From the NCBI RefSeq assembly GCF_017654505.1, contig NC_054565.1:210890-274889 (forward strand): a DNA stretch of 64,000 bases. The letters are read 5' to 3'. This DNA comes from Polyodon spathula (Eukaryota > Chordata > Actinopteri > Acipenseriformes > Polyodontidae). The notes beneath the pieces were generated by a model. That model did not search any database. It saw only the letters and a program-made list of their open reading frames with translations, and was not told where the DNA came from. Positions 34,554 through 48,157 of the stretch are shown in pieces (positions within the stretch are counted from its first letter, which is position 1; each line of letters opens with the position of its first letter). The position numbers were made by a program, and so were the translations under genes.

Positions 34554-37378
34554 TTAGTAGCTTATTGATCCCAAAATCTCATCAAGCAGCTTCTTGACGG
34601 ATCCCAGGGTGTCCGCTTCAATAACATTACTGGGGAGTTGATTCCAGACCCTCACAATTCTCTGTGTAAAAAAGTGCCTCCTATTTTCTGTTCTGAATGC
34701 CCCTTTGTCTAATCTCCATTTGTGACCCCTGGTCCTTGTTTCTTTTTTCAGGCTGAAAAAGTCCCTTGGGTCGACACTGTCAATACCTTTTAGAATTTTG
34801 AATGCTTGAATCAGGTCGCCACGTAGTCTTCTTTGTTCAAGACTGAACAGATTCAATTCTTTTAGCCTGTCTGCATATGACATGCCTTTTAAGCCCGGAA
34901 TAATTCTGGTTGCTCTTCTTTGCACTCTTTCTAGAGCAGCAATATATTTTTTATAGCGAGGTGACCAGAACTGCACACAATATTCAAGATGAGGTCTTAC
35001 TAGTGCATTGTACAGTTTTAACATTACTTCCCTTGATTTAAATTCAACACTTTTCACAATGTATCCGAGCATCTTGTTAGCCTTTTTTATAGCTTCCCCA
35101 CATTGTCTAGATGAAGACATTTCTGAGTCAACAAAAACTCCTAGGTCTTTTTCATAGATTCCTTCTCCAATTTTCAGTATCTCCCATATGATATTTATAA
35201 TGTACATTTTTATTTCCTGCGTGCAGTACCTTACACTTTTCTCTATTAAATGTCATTTGCCATGTGTCTGCCCAGTTCTGAATCTTGTCTAGATCATTTT
35301 GAATGACCTTTGCTGCTGCAACAGTGTTTGCCACTCCTCCTACTTTTGTGTCGTCTGCAAATTTAACAAGTTTGCTTACTATACCAGAATCTAAATCATT
35401 AATGTAGATTAGGAATAGCAGAGGACCTAATACTGATCCCTGTGGTACACCGCTGGTTACCACACTCCATTCTGAGGTTTTTCCTCTAATCAGTACTTTC
35501 TGTTTTCTACATGTTAACCACTCCCTAATCCATGTACATGTGTTTCCTTGAATCCCAACTGCGTTCAGTTTGAGAATTAATCTTTTGTGCGGGACTTTGT
35601 CAAAAGCTTTCTGGAAATCTAAATAAACCATGTCATATGCTTTGCAATTATCCATTATCGATGTTGCATCCTCAAAAAAATCAAGCAAGTTAGTTAGACA
35701 CGATCTCCCTTTCCTAAAACCATGTTGACTGTCTCCCAGTACCCTGTTACCATATAGGTAATTTTCCATTTTGGATCTTATTATAGTTTCCATAAGTTTG
35801 CATATAATAGAAGTCAGGCTTACTGGTCTGTAGTTACCTGGTTCAGTTTTGTTTCCCTTTTTGTGGATCGGTATTACGTTTGCAATTTTCCAGTCTGTCG
35901 GTACCACCCCTGTGTCAAGAGACTGCTGCATGATCTTGGTTAGCGGTTTGTAAATTACTTCTTTCATTTCTTTGAGTACTACTGGGAGGCTGTCATCCGG
36001 CCCAGGGGATTTGTTTATTTTAAGAGCTCCTAGTCCCTTTAACACTTCTGCCTCAGTTATGCTAAAGTTATTTAAAACTGGATAGGAACTGGATGAAATG
36101 TGGGGCATGTTGTCAGTATCTTCCTTTGTAAAAACTTGTGAAAAGTAATCATTTAATATATTTGCTATTTTTTTTTTCTTCATCTATGATTTTGCCATTT
36201 GTATCTCTTAAACATTTAATCTCCTCTTTGAATGTTCTCTTGCTGTTGTAATATTGGAAAAACATTTTGGAATTGGTTTTAGCTCCCTTAGCAATGTTCA
36301 TTTCTATTTCTCTCTTGGCCTTTCTAACTTCCTTTTTGACTTGCGTTTGCAGTTCCGTGTACTCTTTCTGCGTACTTTCTTTTTGGTCCTTTTTTAATGC
36401 TCTGTAAAGTGCCTTTTTTCGCTGAATATTTTTTTTAATTGATCTATTAAACCATTTTGGCAATTTAGTTTGACCTACTTTAGGGATGTAATTGTTTTGC
36501 GCCTCTAGTACTACATTTTTGAAGAACAACCATCCTTCTTCTGTGGGTGTTTTCTCTATTTTACTCCAATCTACTTCTGTTAGTCTCTGTTTCATACCTT
36601 CATAGTTTGCTTTTCTAAAATTGTAAACCTTAGCTTTAGCCATTACTTTTGGGGTTTTAAAAAACACTTCAAATGAGACCATGTTGTGGTCTGAGTTTGC
36701 CAGTGGTTCTCTGACCTCTGTTTTAGTCATTCTGTCTTCATTATTTGAAAAGACTAAATCAAGGCATGCCTCCCCTCTAGTCGGTGCCTTCACAAATTGT
36801 GTTAGGAAGCAGTCATTTGTCATTTCCACCATTTCTATTTCATCCTTCGCGCTACCCACCGGGTTTTCCCATTTTATTTGGGGGAAGTTGAAATCCCCCA
36901 TTAGTATGGCTTCTCCTTTGCTACACACATTTCTAATGTCATTGTATAACAGATTATTGTGCTCCCCATCTGAATCTGGCGGTCTATAGCATGCTCCTAT
37001 TATTATGCCCTTTGAATTTTTGTCTGTTATTCTGACCCATATTGATTCGGTTTTATTTTCTTTGTCCAGGTTTAACACCTGGGCTTCAAGACTGTTTCTT
37101 ATGTATAGTGCTACCCCTCCTCCTCTTCTGTCCTGCCTGTCTTTCCTATACAGTGTATACCCACAAATATTATATTCGTCCCCATCACTCTCAGACAACC
37201 ATGTTTCTGTAACACCTATCACATCATAGTTACCTGTTAGTGCAGTAGCTTCAAGTTCTAGAATTTTGTTTCTGATACTTCTAGCATTTAGATAAATACA
37301 TTTAATGGTTGTCTTACCTGAGTTGTTGTTCTTGTTTTGATGCGGTCTCCCTTCTGTTTTTTTGTTGATTTCTCCCAC
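34554..37378 (-). pseudogene. LINE ORF2, copy D, three frames
   Basis: Three consecutive open segments (37378-36149, 36183-35152, 35207-34554) cover the endonuclease, the reverse transcriptase and the C-terminus. The breaks are an extra T in the run at about 36168-36177 and an extra base near 35175 (AATTTTCAGT where others have AATTTCAAT). A 12-bp in-frame deletion near 36473 removes four residues. Catalytic motifs (GDF, SDHNMVSF, FADD) are kept. Confidence 0.88.
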
Positions 37379-37394
37379 CTTCCTTTCTAGTTTA

Positions 37395-38335
37395 AATGCT
37401 TCTGAACCTGCTCGAGGATCTTTTCTCTGAGTAGACTTGTTCCCTTGTTATTTAAATGCAGTCCATCCCGTCTATACAGATAGTCCTCGTTGTAGAATGT
37501 GGTCCAATGATCAAGATAGGTGAAGCCTTCCTGTGTGTATCACGTCTTCAGCCATGCGTTTTGATTAATTATTTCCATCTGTCCATATGGTCCTTTGCAA
37601 GGTGCCGGTAGTATACCAGAAAATACCACAGTTTTGGTTTTCTCTTTTAATTTCCTTCCTATCTCTCTGAATTTGTTTTGCGGGGATTTTGGTCTGTCTC
37701 TTCCAATGTTGTTTGTACCAATGTGGACGACTACTACCGGGTCATCTCCTGTTCGTTCTAGGAGCCTGTCCGTGTTCTCAGTGATGTGCTTGACCGAGGC
37801 TCCCGGAAGGCAGCACACTGTTGTAGTAAGGGGGTCCAAACTGCGAATTGAACTTGCTGTGTTTCTCAATATGGAGTCCCCAACAATCATGACCTCCCTT
37901 CTTTTTGCTGTCTGGTCACCACTGTCAATGGGGTCCTGGATGTTGTTCCTTTCATTCTCTTGTTGTTGGTTCTGCTCATCAAAATTCTGAAGTGACTCAA
38001 ATCTGTTGGTTGTTTCGATTTCTGGTGGTTGTGTTTGACGAAGTTTCTTTTTTTTCCCTGCTTCTGCCAACCTGAACCCAGCTGTTCTGACCGTCTATCT
38101 CCTTCGTGGCTTTCAGTCTGTTAGGGGTGATGCAGACTTCCATGAATTGTGGGTGTGCCAGTTCCTCAAGATCCTGTTGCTGTCTCACTTCTTCCAGCTC
38201 CATTTCTAGCATACTTACTAGTTTATGCAAATCCTGGATCGCGCGGCACTTTACGCACACTTGGTTTAGCTCCGCTGGGTTTTCTCGGATTTCCCACATC
38301 AAGCAGGTGTCACAGATTATTGGCTTGAAGACCAT
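37395..38335 (-). pseudogene. LINE ORF1, copy D, stop and frameshift
   Basis: The N-terminus at 38335 (MVFKP, C2-C2 zinc motif, coiled coil) and the SGNH esterase segment (GDS, HIGTNN) are in different frames because of a shift near 38040-38060. A stop (TGA for Trp) interrupts the esterase near 37547, before the DGLHL block. The same Trp-to-stop change occurs in copy E. Confidence 0.85.
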
Positions 38336-38759
38336 GTTGAGGGTTTTTTTTTTTGAAGTTTAGTTTCTTCTGCAGCCGTCAGCCTGCTTTCAAACTGCTC
38401 TGTACTTTTCCACGCCTGTACTTCTCCCACTCGCTGTCGCTTCCACTCGCTGTCGCTGGGAAAACTGCCTCGTTTAACTGCGTTGTTCTGCTGTGCTGTT
38501 GGCTCCTCCCCTCGCCCGTGTCTCAAAACGGCGCTGAATTCAAATCAGCTGCTCCGAGTTTCAGCTTGTTTGTTATCAGAAAAACACATGCGGTTGTTTG
38601 ACTTTGAGCTGCTGCTGTGTTTCCCCAATGTCCTCTGTTTTCTGATTAAAGCAATTCAAGACGCAATTTCTCCTTACTGCTTCTAAACTGCTCTGTACTT
38701 TTCCACGCCTGTACTTCTCCCACTCGCTGTCGCTGTCGCTGGGAAGACTGCCTCGTTTT

Positions 38760-39353
38760 CAACAAGATAACAAGATGCTCGGATATATTACGAGAAGTGT
38801 TGAATTTAAATTAAGGGAAGTGATGTTAAAACTACAATGCATTAGTAAGACCTCACCTAGAATATTGTGTTCAGTTCTGGTCAGCTCGTTACAAAAAGGA
38901 TATTGCTGCTCTAGAAAGAGTGCAAAGAAAAGCAACCAGAATTATCCCGTGTTTAAAAGGCATGTCGTATGCAGACAGGCTAAAAGAATTGAATCTGTTC
39001 AGTCTTGAACAAAGAAGACTACGCGGCGATCTGATCTCAAACATTCAAAATCCTAAAGGTATTGACAGTGTAAACCCAGGGGACTTTTTTGACGTGAAAA
39101 AAGAAACAAGGACCAGGGGTCACAAATGGAGATTAGACAAAGGGGCATTCAGAACAGAAAATAGGAGGCACTTTTTTACACAGAGAATTGTGAGGGTCTG
39201 GAATCAACTCCCCAGTAATGTTGTTGAAGCTGACACCCTGGGATCCTTCAAGAAGCTGCTTGATGAGATTTTGGGATCAATAAGCTACTAACAACCAAAC
39301 GAGCAAGATGGGCCGAATGGCCTCTCATTTGTAAACTTTCTTATGTTCTTATG
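38760..39353 (+). mobile_element. Old LINE fragment G, right part
   Basis: The fragment continues the + strand ORF2 interrupted by copy D, from AACAAGATGCTCGG to the 3' tail TTCTTATGTTCTTATG. The open stretch 38920-39291 has the conserved C-terminus ([20 protein letters not shown] to [11 protein letters not shown]) with several changes, including a frame problem near 38840. Greater divergence than the other copies fits its being the host of a later insertion. Confidence 0.9.
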
Positions 39354-40077
39354 GTCTAAATAATATTGCTTTGTGGTGATTTGGTGGTGGTTGGCAGGGA
39401 TGGGGTTAATTTCCTATCCCTGCCAAAATACATGTGAGAATGTGGCTGGAAAAGTTCATGCAGAATAAACCCCCATAACAAAGTATAAGTACAGAGTTCT
39501 GAGTTCATGCAGAATAAACCACAATAACAAAGTATAATTACACAGTTCTGAGTTTATTTGCAAAGCAAGTGTAAAATGTTGTCCATGTCACCATGAAACA
39601 AGGGTGGATACCGCATTTATTGTATATGTTTTTCCTCTGCATGTCTTGCAGATGTGCTGGTTATTATCCCTGTGGAAGGGGTGTGTGTGACTGGGGCAGA
39701 CACAGTGAGTTGTGGAGGGCTGCAGAGGCAGGGTATGTGTGTTGAGGTCACACATACAAATTCAAATTGAGGACACATTGAGTGCTCTGAGGAAATGTGC
39801 TGCTCAGTACTGATCTTATCATTGATGTTTAAGCAGTTTTAAAATGAACATTATTTTGCATTAATGATCATAATGAGTTTGCAAAAAAAAGTTCCTTGTT
39901 TTGTATTTGTAGTTGCTTTGAAAGAAACCACAAAGACCTTTCTGTCAAACTGACACGGTTTTCACCTCTCAGTTAACTGCTTTTTTGTAACTCCTTGTCC
40001 AGTGCACATAAATAATAACCAGCAGTAATTCTGAGGCAGAAACTGAGGCTGGGTACAGGAAATGTATGCCTTCACAA

Positions 40078-40160
<83 letters not shown>

Positions 40161-40280
40161 TTAATGCTTCTTGTAGTTATTATTTGATATTATCTTCATT
40201 AGAACTGCTGCATCGATGAAAGGCCTCAGCAGGAGGAGAGAAGTGTGGTAGGCCTGAGTGGTGTTTACTGTACAAGGATA
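39354..40280. other. Unassigned sequence with an ATT/AGT microsatellite
   Basis: No gene is seen. A pure (ATT)n run followed by (AGT)n spans about 40079-40159. The sequence around 39440-39560 contains a short tandem repetition (TTCATGCAGAATAAACC with CATAACAAAGTATAA twice). Confidence 0.7.
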
Positions 40281-40282
40281 TA

Positions 40283-41781
<1,499 letters not shown>

Positions 41782-41783
41782 TA

Positions 41784-43065
41784 TTAAAAAAAAAACTATG
41801 TTGTACTTCACGGTAAGAGCTGACAAATCTGAAAAAGACAGGAAATTGTCAGGTAAGACCTCCACTGCACTCTTACATCACCCCTGTTGTGATAGGCTTT
41901 CCAGCACACACTGCTGAACTGCTACAGTAGGGGGGTTCACTTCAGACAACATGTGTACTCGCTAATGGGCAGATTAGTGGGCTGCTGAGGATTCAAAAGG
42001 TCTCTTTAACACAACAATGGTGAAATGTTCAATATAAAGTGAATGTATTAAGAGACAATTCATGCAAGTAACACTGAAATCTAACTTTAATACCAGAAGT
42101 ACATCATATTAAGTCATATTACATAATGACTGTTAATTGCATAGCCCAGGTGCTTATTGTAACAGTTATATGCAATTAACTAGCATATACAATTATCAGT
42201 AACATATACATTTAATTGCTTAACTGATAATTGTATAGAGTTTAGATTTCTTTTTGAAAATGCATGTTCCTTACTGTGATTAAATGAGGTATTTTAAATT
42301 CACTTTCTAAGGAAAAATAACTTGTTAAAACATCTTGTGTAAAAACATGTTGTCAGGTGTTTTTCTTTAACTTGTTGTCTTCAGTGGCTGTTGACAAACC
42401 TTCCCTATCTGCGGTGTATTGCAGGCGCTTCTTAACCACATTCTGCAACAAATGCTGTGTAACCTCAGAGGGGCTCCAACTGAAAGTTTGTTTGATTTGT
42501 AATATCAAATGTAATATGAAGAAACACAAATATCACTTTCGACAAATAGAGCCATAAGTAAGCTTCAGCTGTGAGGTAGTTCTGCCATTTCATTGTTCAC
42601 CAGTGAATTATAACATGGCTGAAGTAAAACAAGAGGGAAACTAGGTACCAATGTCAGCTCCATAGTATAATGGGATTCATTTTACATGTTCAAATTGCAT
42701 CTAATGCTCATTATATTTAAGTGACTTGCGGGAGACAGAACACAAAAATTCACAGGCAAATTGAGACCTTTTATTGCTTGTTTGCTCTAACATAATGATA
42801 GGAAAAGCACTTTTAGTGACCAGGTGCATTGGGTAATAGCCAGTTAAGCTATTTTGTGCAATATACAATTTATAAACTTTAACTGATATAATGCATTATG
42901 ATCACATGTCGACCACTGTTAGGCTGTCTTTGTAAAGAGCTGTACTTTCACCTACAAATAAATTAAAAACATTCTTCTTAGTGACCAATAATAATAATTT
43001 ACATGTATTAGTTTTTCACATTTTTATTTCTTCTATAGTTATCATTCCAGTGTCAGCTAGAAACG
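41784..43065. other. Unassigned, no gene seen
   Basis: AT-rich single-copy-looking sequence. The stretch 42150-42235 contains GCAATTAACTAGCATATACAATTATCAG and its near inverse, a weak inverted repeat. No convincing coding region. Confidence 0.5.
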
Positions 43066-43066
<1 letters not shown>

Positions 43067-43120
<54 letters not shown>

Positions 43121-43136
43121 TGACACACACACACAC
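43067..43136. repeat. (CA)n microsatellite
   Basis: About 70 bp of almost pure CA dinucleotides next to the assembly gap. Confidence 0.97.
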
Positions 43137-43157
43137 AATGGTGGGTTTAAGTTTTGA

Positions 43158-43657
43158 NNNNNNNNNNNNNNNNNNNNNNNNNNNNNNNNNNNNNNNNNNN
43201 NNNNNNNNNNNNNNNNNNNNNNNNNNNNNNNNNNNNNNNNNNNNNNNNNNNNNNNNNNNNNNNNNNNNNNNNNNNNNNNNNNNNNNNNNNNNNNNNNNNN
43301 NNNNNNNNNNNNNNNNNNNNNNNNNNNNNNNNNNNNNNNNNNNNNNNNNNNNNNNNNNNNNNNNNNNNNNNNNNNNNNNNNNNNNNNNNNNNNNNNNNNN
43401 NNNNNNNNNNNNNNNNNNNNNNNNNNNNNNNNNNNNNNNNNNNNNNNNNNNNNNNNNNNNNNNNNNNNNNNNNNNNNNNNNNNNNNNNNNNNNNNNNNNN
43501 NNNNNNNNNNNNNNNNNNNNNNNNNNNNNNNNNNNNNNNNNNNNNNNNNNNNNNNNNNNNNNNNNNNNNNNNNNNNNNNNNNNNNNNNNNNNNNNNNNNN
43601 NNNNNNNNNNNNNNNNNNNNNNNNNNNNNNNNNNNNNNNNNNNNNNNNNNNNNNNNN
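43158..43657. other. Assembly gap (500 N)
   Basis: Exactly 500 undetermined bases, probably a standard-size gap of unknown true length. Open frames spanning it are meaningless. Confidence 0.99.
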
Positions 43658-43661
43658 CTCT

Positions 43662-44266
43662 GTGGGGAGGAACAACGTCAAGTGGGAGCCACCGGTGGAC
43701 CCCCGGAAGGTGCTGATGCCACCACTGCCCATCAAATTGGGCCTTATGAAACAATCTGTCAGAGCTCTAGATAAGAAGTCAGCAGCCTTCAAGTACCTTC
43801 AAGACTTCTTCCCTAAGCTGTCTGAGGCAAAGGTCAAAGCCGGTGTCTTCGTCGGACCACAGATAAAGAAGATCCTGGAGTGCAATGAATTCCCCAAGAA
43901 GCTCACTAGTAAGGAGAAAGCGGCTTGGGAAACAGCTTTGTCGCAGTGGTTCGGGGCTTCCTGGGCAATCACAAGGCCGAAAACTATGTGGAGCTGGTTG
44001 AGACTCTGGTGAAGAACTACGGCACAATGGGCTGTAGTATTTCCCTCAGAGTCCATACCCTTGATGCTCATCTTGATAAATTCAAGGAGAACATGGGAGC
44101 ATACTCGGAGGAGCAAGGCGAGCGCTTCCACCAGAATATACTGGACTTTGAACGCTGTTACCAAGGACAGTATAACGAGAACATGATGGGAGACTACATT
44201 TGGGGGCTGAATCGTGAAAGTGATTTACAGTATAATCGTAAATCTCAAAAAACTACTCACTTCTAA
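43662..44266 (+). pseudogene. Transposon-associated conserved protein, C-terminal fragment, frameshifted
   Basis: Two overlapping frames join to give a coherent protein. The first (43662 to about 43930) contains PPLPIKLGLMKQSV, KYLQDFFPKLSEAKVKAGVF and KKILECNEFPKKL. The second (about 43930-44266) contains SFVAVVRGFLGNHKAENY, YGTMGCSISLRVH, HLDKFKENMGAYSEEQGERF and ends DLQYNRKSQKTTHF. The switch is near 43926 at GCTTGGGAAACAGC. I recall this protein as widespread, multi-copy and uncharacterised in arthropod and fish genomes, which suggests a mobile element, but I cannot name the family. The 5' part is lost in the gap. Confidence 0.65.
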
Positions 44267-44614
44267 ATCTTTTGTAGTCATTTTTGTATTACTTTAGTAT
44301 AAATACATTTTAAGTTGGATTCATATGTTGTTTTTTTCTGACTTTATGTGAACGAAAAGACACAAATTCACCCGTTTTCTCATTGGAAATAGGTACATTT
44401 CAAAATATCACTGTCCTGGTCACAAAAGCAAAGTTTGTGGGGAATAATAGCCATTGTCTATACTTTTGAGGCATAAGCAATTAGGAAATAACACTTACTA
44501 CCCAGGAACAAAAGTTGTGTTATATAGTGTAATAAATGTCATTGCTGAATTTCACTACCTGTATACCCCTTGTAAACAGCAGAGAGAACCAGCAACCGTG
44601 TATCACTGAGCTGT
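44267..44614. other. Unassigned; may be the 3' flank of the preceding element
   Basis: AT-rich sequence after the stop codon. No gene seen. Confidence 0.4.
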
Positions 44615-44622
44615 GTTCAGAT

Positions 44623-46210
44623 TAGGACTGGACGGTATGAAATCTGCACAGGATGATAACCGTTAAAAAAATACCGTGGTAACCTTAATATCACGATATA
44701 CAGTGCATCATGCAAGCTATCAAATAAAGGCTTAAAAGAAGAAAGACTGATGAAAATCACTTAAATTACCATAATTCACAAAAATAAAACCAACAGAACA
44801 CGCTTCATTTCATGGAATGATTTAAACATTTGGTATTTAGCATTTCACTTGGCACATTTCTTTTTTGTAAAGACAATCAGAATAATATATATTTTTAAAA
44901 AAACTGTTATACTACAATAGTATTAAGATCTATTATTTGCTGAAAATGAGGTGGTGCTGTAGTTTGTTAAAATATTTTAATGTACCAAATCAAATAAATA
45001 AACAAATAAATAAATACTTTGTTTAGCTGATGGCAAATAGAATTGGGAAATGATCGGTCTTTTGCTTAAAACGCAAACATGTACCCGTACAGGTAAGTAT
45101 TTAAGAGCAGGGATGAGTCATTTATTTTTTTCAACTTGATAAATAAAATATGTATAGCAAAAAATAAAAATAAGTATTTTAATACTAAAACATGTTATTG
45201 GATTTACATTTATGACATCGCACAAGTAAGCTTCCAATGATTATTACACATGTGCAGTTTGTAAAAAAATAAAAATAAATTAAAAGATTTCTTCACTTAA
45301 AAAAATTGGAATACTGTTACAGCTAGTTTAAACAAAACTAGGTTGATAATAAATAGGCTATCCTGCTGCAGTTGAGGGTCTGTTTTGTTTGAGACATCGG
45401 TCGTGTTCTTATAGCGCAGATTTCCACAGTTCTGCACAGCGCTGCACAAAATATCGGAGGTGCGGGCTCGACGTCACTCAACACCCACAGGAATCCGTGC
45501 AGATTCTGCAGAGCCCGGCACAGCTTTGAAATGTTACTGCGGGAGGCTGGCTGCGGCTGTGAACCAAAGGGACGATGCAAAGATCACAAGTGACCTGCTA
45601 ATTGTAATGCAAATAACCACTAAAAACTACTGCTGCCACCTTGTTAGCGGAGGCGACGGAATTTTATCATTATGCAATGAAGCCATGAACAGCCTTGTCC
45701 ATGCTATACTAAATAAATAAATCAATTATTAAAGAAAAACCCATAATGTACTAAATCCATGATAAGTGACATATAATTTTACAATAAAGTTAATGTTTAT
45801 CGATTACATTAAACTGTAAATGTAGCACGCTGAAAATGTGTGCTACGTTTGGAGAAGGCGATTCTGTAAAAGCTGCGTGTGACGTCAGAAAGACAGCAGC
45901 CAAGAGCAGCCGGTGCAGCAAGCTCTGGGTAACAGAACGCAGCAATTGAAACGTGTATTCTGTGTCATTGACCATTTCCTTCAAAGCCATTATCAAAATA
46001 CAGTATCAGTTCACAGAAAGATCTTCCTCAGACTCTTTGCTAAGGCTGCAAGTACCATCGCTTGATTTAGAGGAAGCGTGTTTGCAGTTGAAAAATGTGT
46101 TAACCGGTGTATAACCAAATTCCGATAATTGCGGTTTAGAATAAAAGCAACGGTAACGTAATGTACCTAAACCGCGGTAACAGAAAAACCAGTATACCCA
46201 CTCATCTCGA
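44623..46210. mobile_element. hAT-like non-autonomous DNA transposon
   Basis: The 1588-bp segment starts TAGGACTGGACGGTATG and ends GGTATACCCACTCATCTCGA: imperfect inverted ends of the TAGG..TGG.CGGTAT type with ACCGCGGTAA-like inner parts (44675 and 46170). It is flanked by a perfect 8-bp duplication, GTTCAGAT (44615-44622 and 46211-46218), the size produced by hAT transposases. The interior is AT-rich. The only sizeable open frame (45460-45720, +) does not resemble a transposase, so the element is probably non-autonomous. Confidence 0.78.
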
Positions 46211-46218
46211 GTTCAGAT

Positions 46219-46240
46219 AAAAAAAAAAAAAAAAAAAAAA
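46219..46240 (+). repeat. Poly-A tract
   Basis: A run of about 22 A directly after the hAT target duplication. Confidence 0.9.
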
Positions 46241-46312
46241 GTTTTATTAGAACCAACTGTTCTAGTAAATAACCACACAATGGCACGACTGGATAAGAAA
46301 TAGCGAGAGACG

Positions 46313-47568
46313 CAGGTAGTGGACAAAAATTAGAAACACCAATGTAAAGTCACTTAATAGTGCATTGGGCTATCACGTACGGCCAGTACAGCCTGTATGC
46401 GCGGTAGCATAGAGTCTACCAGCCTCTGAAATTCTGCAGGAGGGATGCGGCACCATTCTTCCACGAGAAAGTCAATCAGTTCACACCTGATTGATGGAGG
46501 TGGAAAACTCTGACTCAGGCGTCGTTCCAGAATATCCCATAAATGTTCGACTGGGTTCAAATCTGGTGACTGAGGCGGCCATGATATATGGATAACATCA
46601 GTGTCATGCTCAAACCATTGGGCGACCACACATGCTGTGTGGATGGGGGCATTGTCATCCTGGAAGACACACCCCCCCCACCAGGAAAAAAAATGCTGCA
46701 ACATGGGGTGAAGATGAACACTCAGTACCATTAAGTAGCGATTAGCATTGACCTTGCCTTGTAAGGCAATGAGGGCACCCAAACCATGCCAGGAAAATGC
46801 TCCCCACAACATTACGGAACCACCAGAACCCTTCACCGTTGAACCAAGCACTCAGGGCTGTAGAGTTCTTTAGGTTGGCGCCACACCTGCACTCGTCCAT
46901 TTGTCAAGAACATGGTGAAGGATGTTTCTTCTGACCAGATCACATTTCTCCACTGCTCCGTAGTCCATTGCCTGTGCGCTTTGCACCACTGGACTGGCAC
47001 ATGTGCATTGCCAGGTGTGATGAGCGGTTTGTGTATGCAACCCAACTATGATATCCCACTCTGTGGAATTCTCCGCAGACCGGTTTTAATGAAACTGGCT
47101 GCTCGCACCCCAGGATGAAATTTGCAGTCAATTGATCTGCAGTTGCTTGCCTGTTTTGCCTTGCACTTCGAATTAATGCAGGGATATCATGATCCTGAGT
47201 ATGTGCTTCAACCCACTGTTAACCTTTACTGATGATGTCTTTCCCTTGGAGTTCCAGCCAATAGCACCTCAGACATTGTTGCTTGTGAAACATCAGCAAG
47301 TTGAGCTGTCTTGGTCACTGAACCTCTTGCCAAACGCGCCTCAACAATCACCCCTCTTTCAAAGTCACTGAGGCCTCCTCTTGCAGCCATGCTAGCCATA
47401 ATTCTAGGCAGCCAGGCCTGTCCTGCATTTTCATGCATGACCCTAAGCATGCTGGGATGTTATTTGCTTAATTAACATATGAGCCACACCTGTGTGGAAG
47501 CCCTTGCTTTCAATATACTTGGTGTCTCTCATTTACCCAGGTGTTTCCATTTTTTTGTCCACTGCCTG
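46313..47568 (-). mobile_element. Tc1/mariner transposon II
   Basis: The right end reads TTTTTTTGTCCACTGCCTG followed by TA (47569-47570); the left end starts CAGGTAGTGGACAAAAATTAGAAACACC. These are diverged inverted repeats of the CAGGCAGTGGACAAAAA type. The left TA appears mutated to CG (46311-46312). The element is about 1.26 kb and encodes a broken transposase on the - strand. Confidence 0.88.
46354..47450 (-). pseudogene. Tc1-family transposase, frameshifted
   Basis: Three - strand open segments in order: the N-terminal DNA-binding region (47450-47226, GLSDFERGVIVEARLARGSV), a middle part with the first catalytic block (47045-46833, VIWSEETSF), and the C-terminal catalytic part (46851-46354, FQDDNAPIHTA and DLNPVEHLWDILERR). 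The first catalytic Asp appears as Glu (SEE where SDE is usual). Frameshifts near 46840 and around 47050-47220 break the gene. Confidence 0.88.
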
Positions 47569-47570
47569 TA

Positions 47571-48083
47571 AGTTCTACACTCACTTGTCAGCAGCACATC
47601 TGCACTCCATGTAAAATCCTTCTATTGGTGTTAATTTTCCTCAAGACTCGGTTTTCAGAATGAATCCAGTTGGTGCATGAATTAAACACAGCAGTGTTGT
47701 TTCTTGTTGCATCTAAATCCATAACCAGGCTTTTATGTCTTTTTTTTAATTGGTCAAACAGTATAACAAGGAGTAGAGATGACGCAGATTTTGTTTAAAA
47801 ACATGTTGGTTAGTTTGAAGGAACACATTATATATCAAAACATATCATTCATGGGTAAAGAGTTAAACAGTTAAACAAAAATAATCACAAACACAGGTCA
47901 GGCTGGGCAAATCGCTGTCACTGATCCTATATTGACTTTCAGTTTAATTTTCTCCAACACTCCACTCGTCTCCACCTACACCCTCAGTGTTCTCACCAGG
48001 AATTTTTCACAGCGTGGTGGTGGGAGGAGAGGGGGGAAGAAACGGAGATCCTTGCAACCCCCTGCTGGTGAGCCAAGACAAGT
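47571..48083. other. Unassigned, no gene seen
   Basis: Mostly AT-rich unique-looking sequence, with a purine-rich GGGAGGAGAGGGGGGAAG stretch near 48024. Nothing recognised. Confidence 0.5.
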
Positions 48084-48157
48084 CATAAGAACATAAGAAC
48101 ATAAGAAATTTTACAAAACGAGAGGAGGCCATTCGGCCCATCTTGCTCGTTTGGTTG

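Larger units (their letters stand above)
34488..38758 (-). mobile_element. CR1/L2-type LINE copy D, near full-length, nested
   Basis: A - strand LINE of about 4.3 kb runs from its 3' tail (ACATAAGAACATAAG) to one complete plus one partial 5' UTR unit (38392-38758). It lies inside an older + strand LINE (34336-34487 and 38760-39353). Both ORFs carry frameshifts. It keeps the long form of the ORF1/ORF2 junction. Confidence 0.93.

Noticed and set aside
43016..43792. Open frames through the N run
   Set aside because: They are artefacts of translating undetermined bases.
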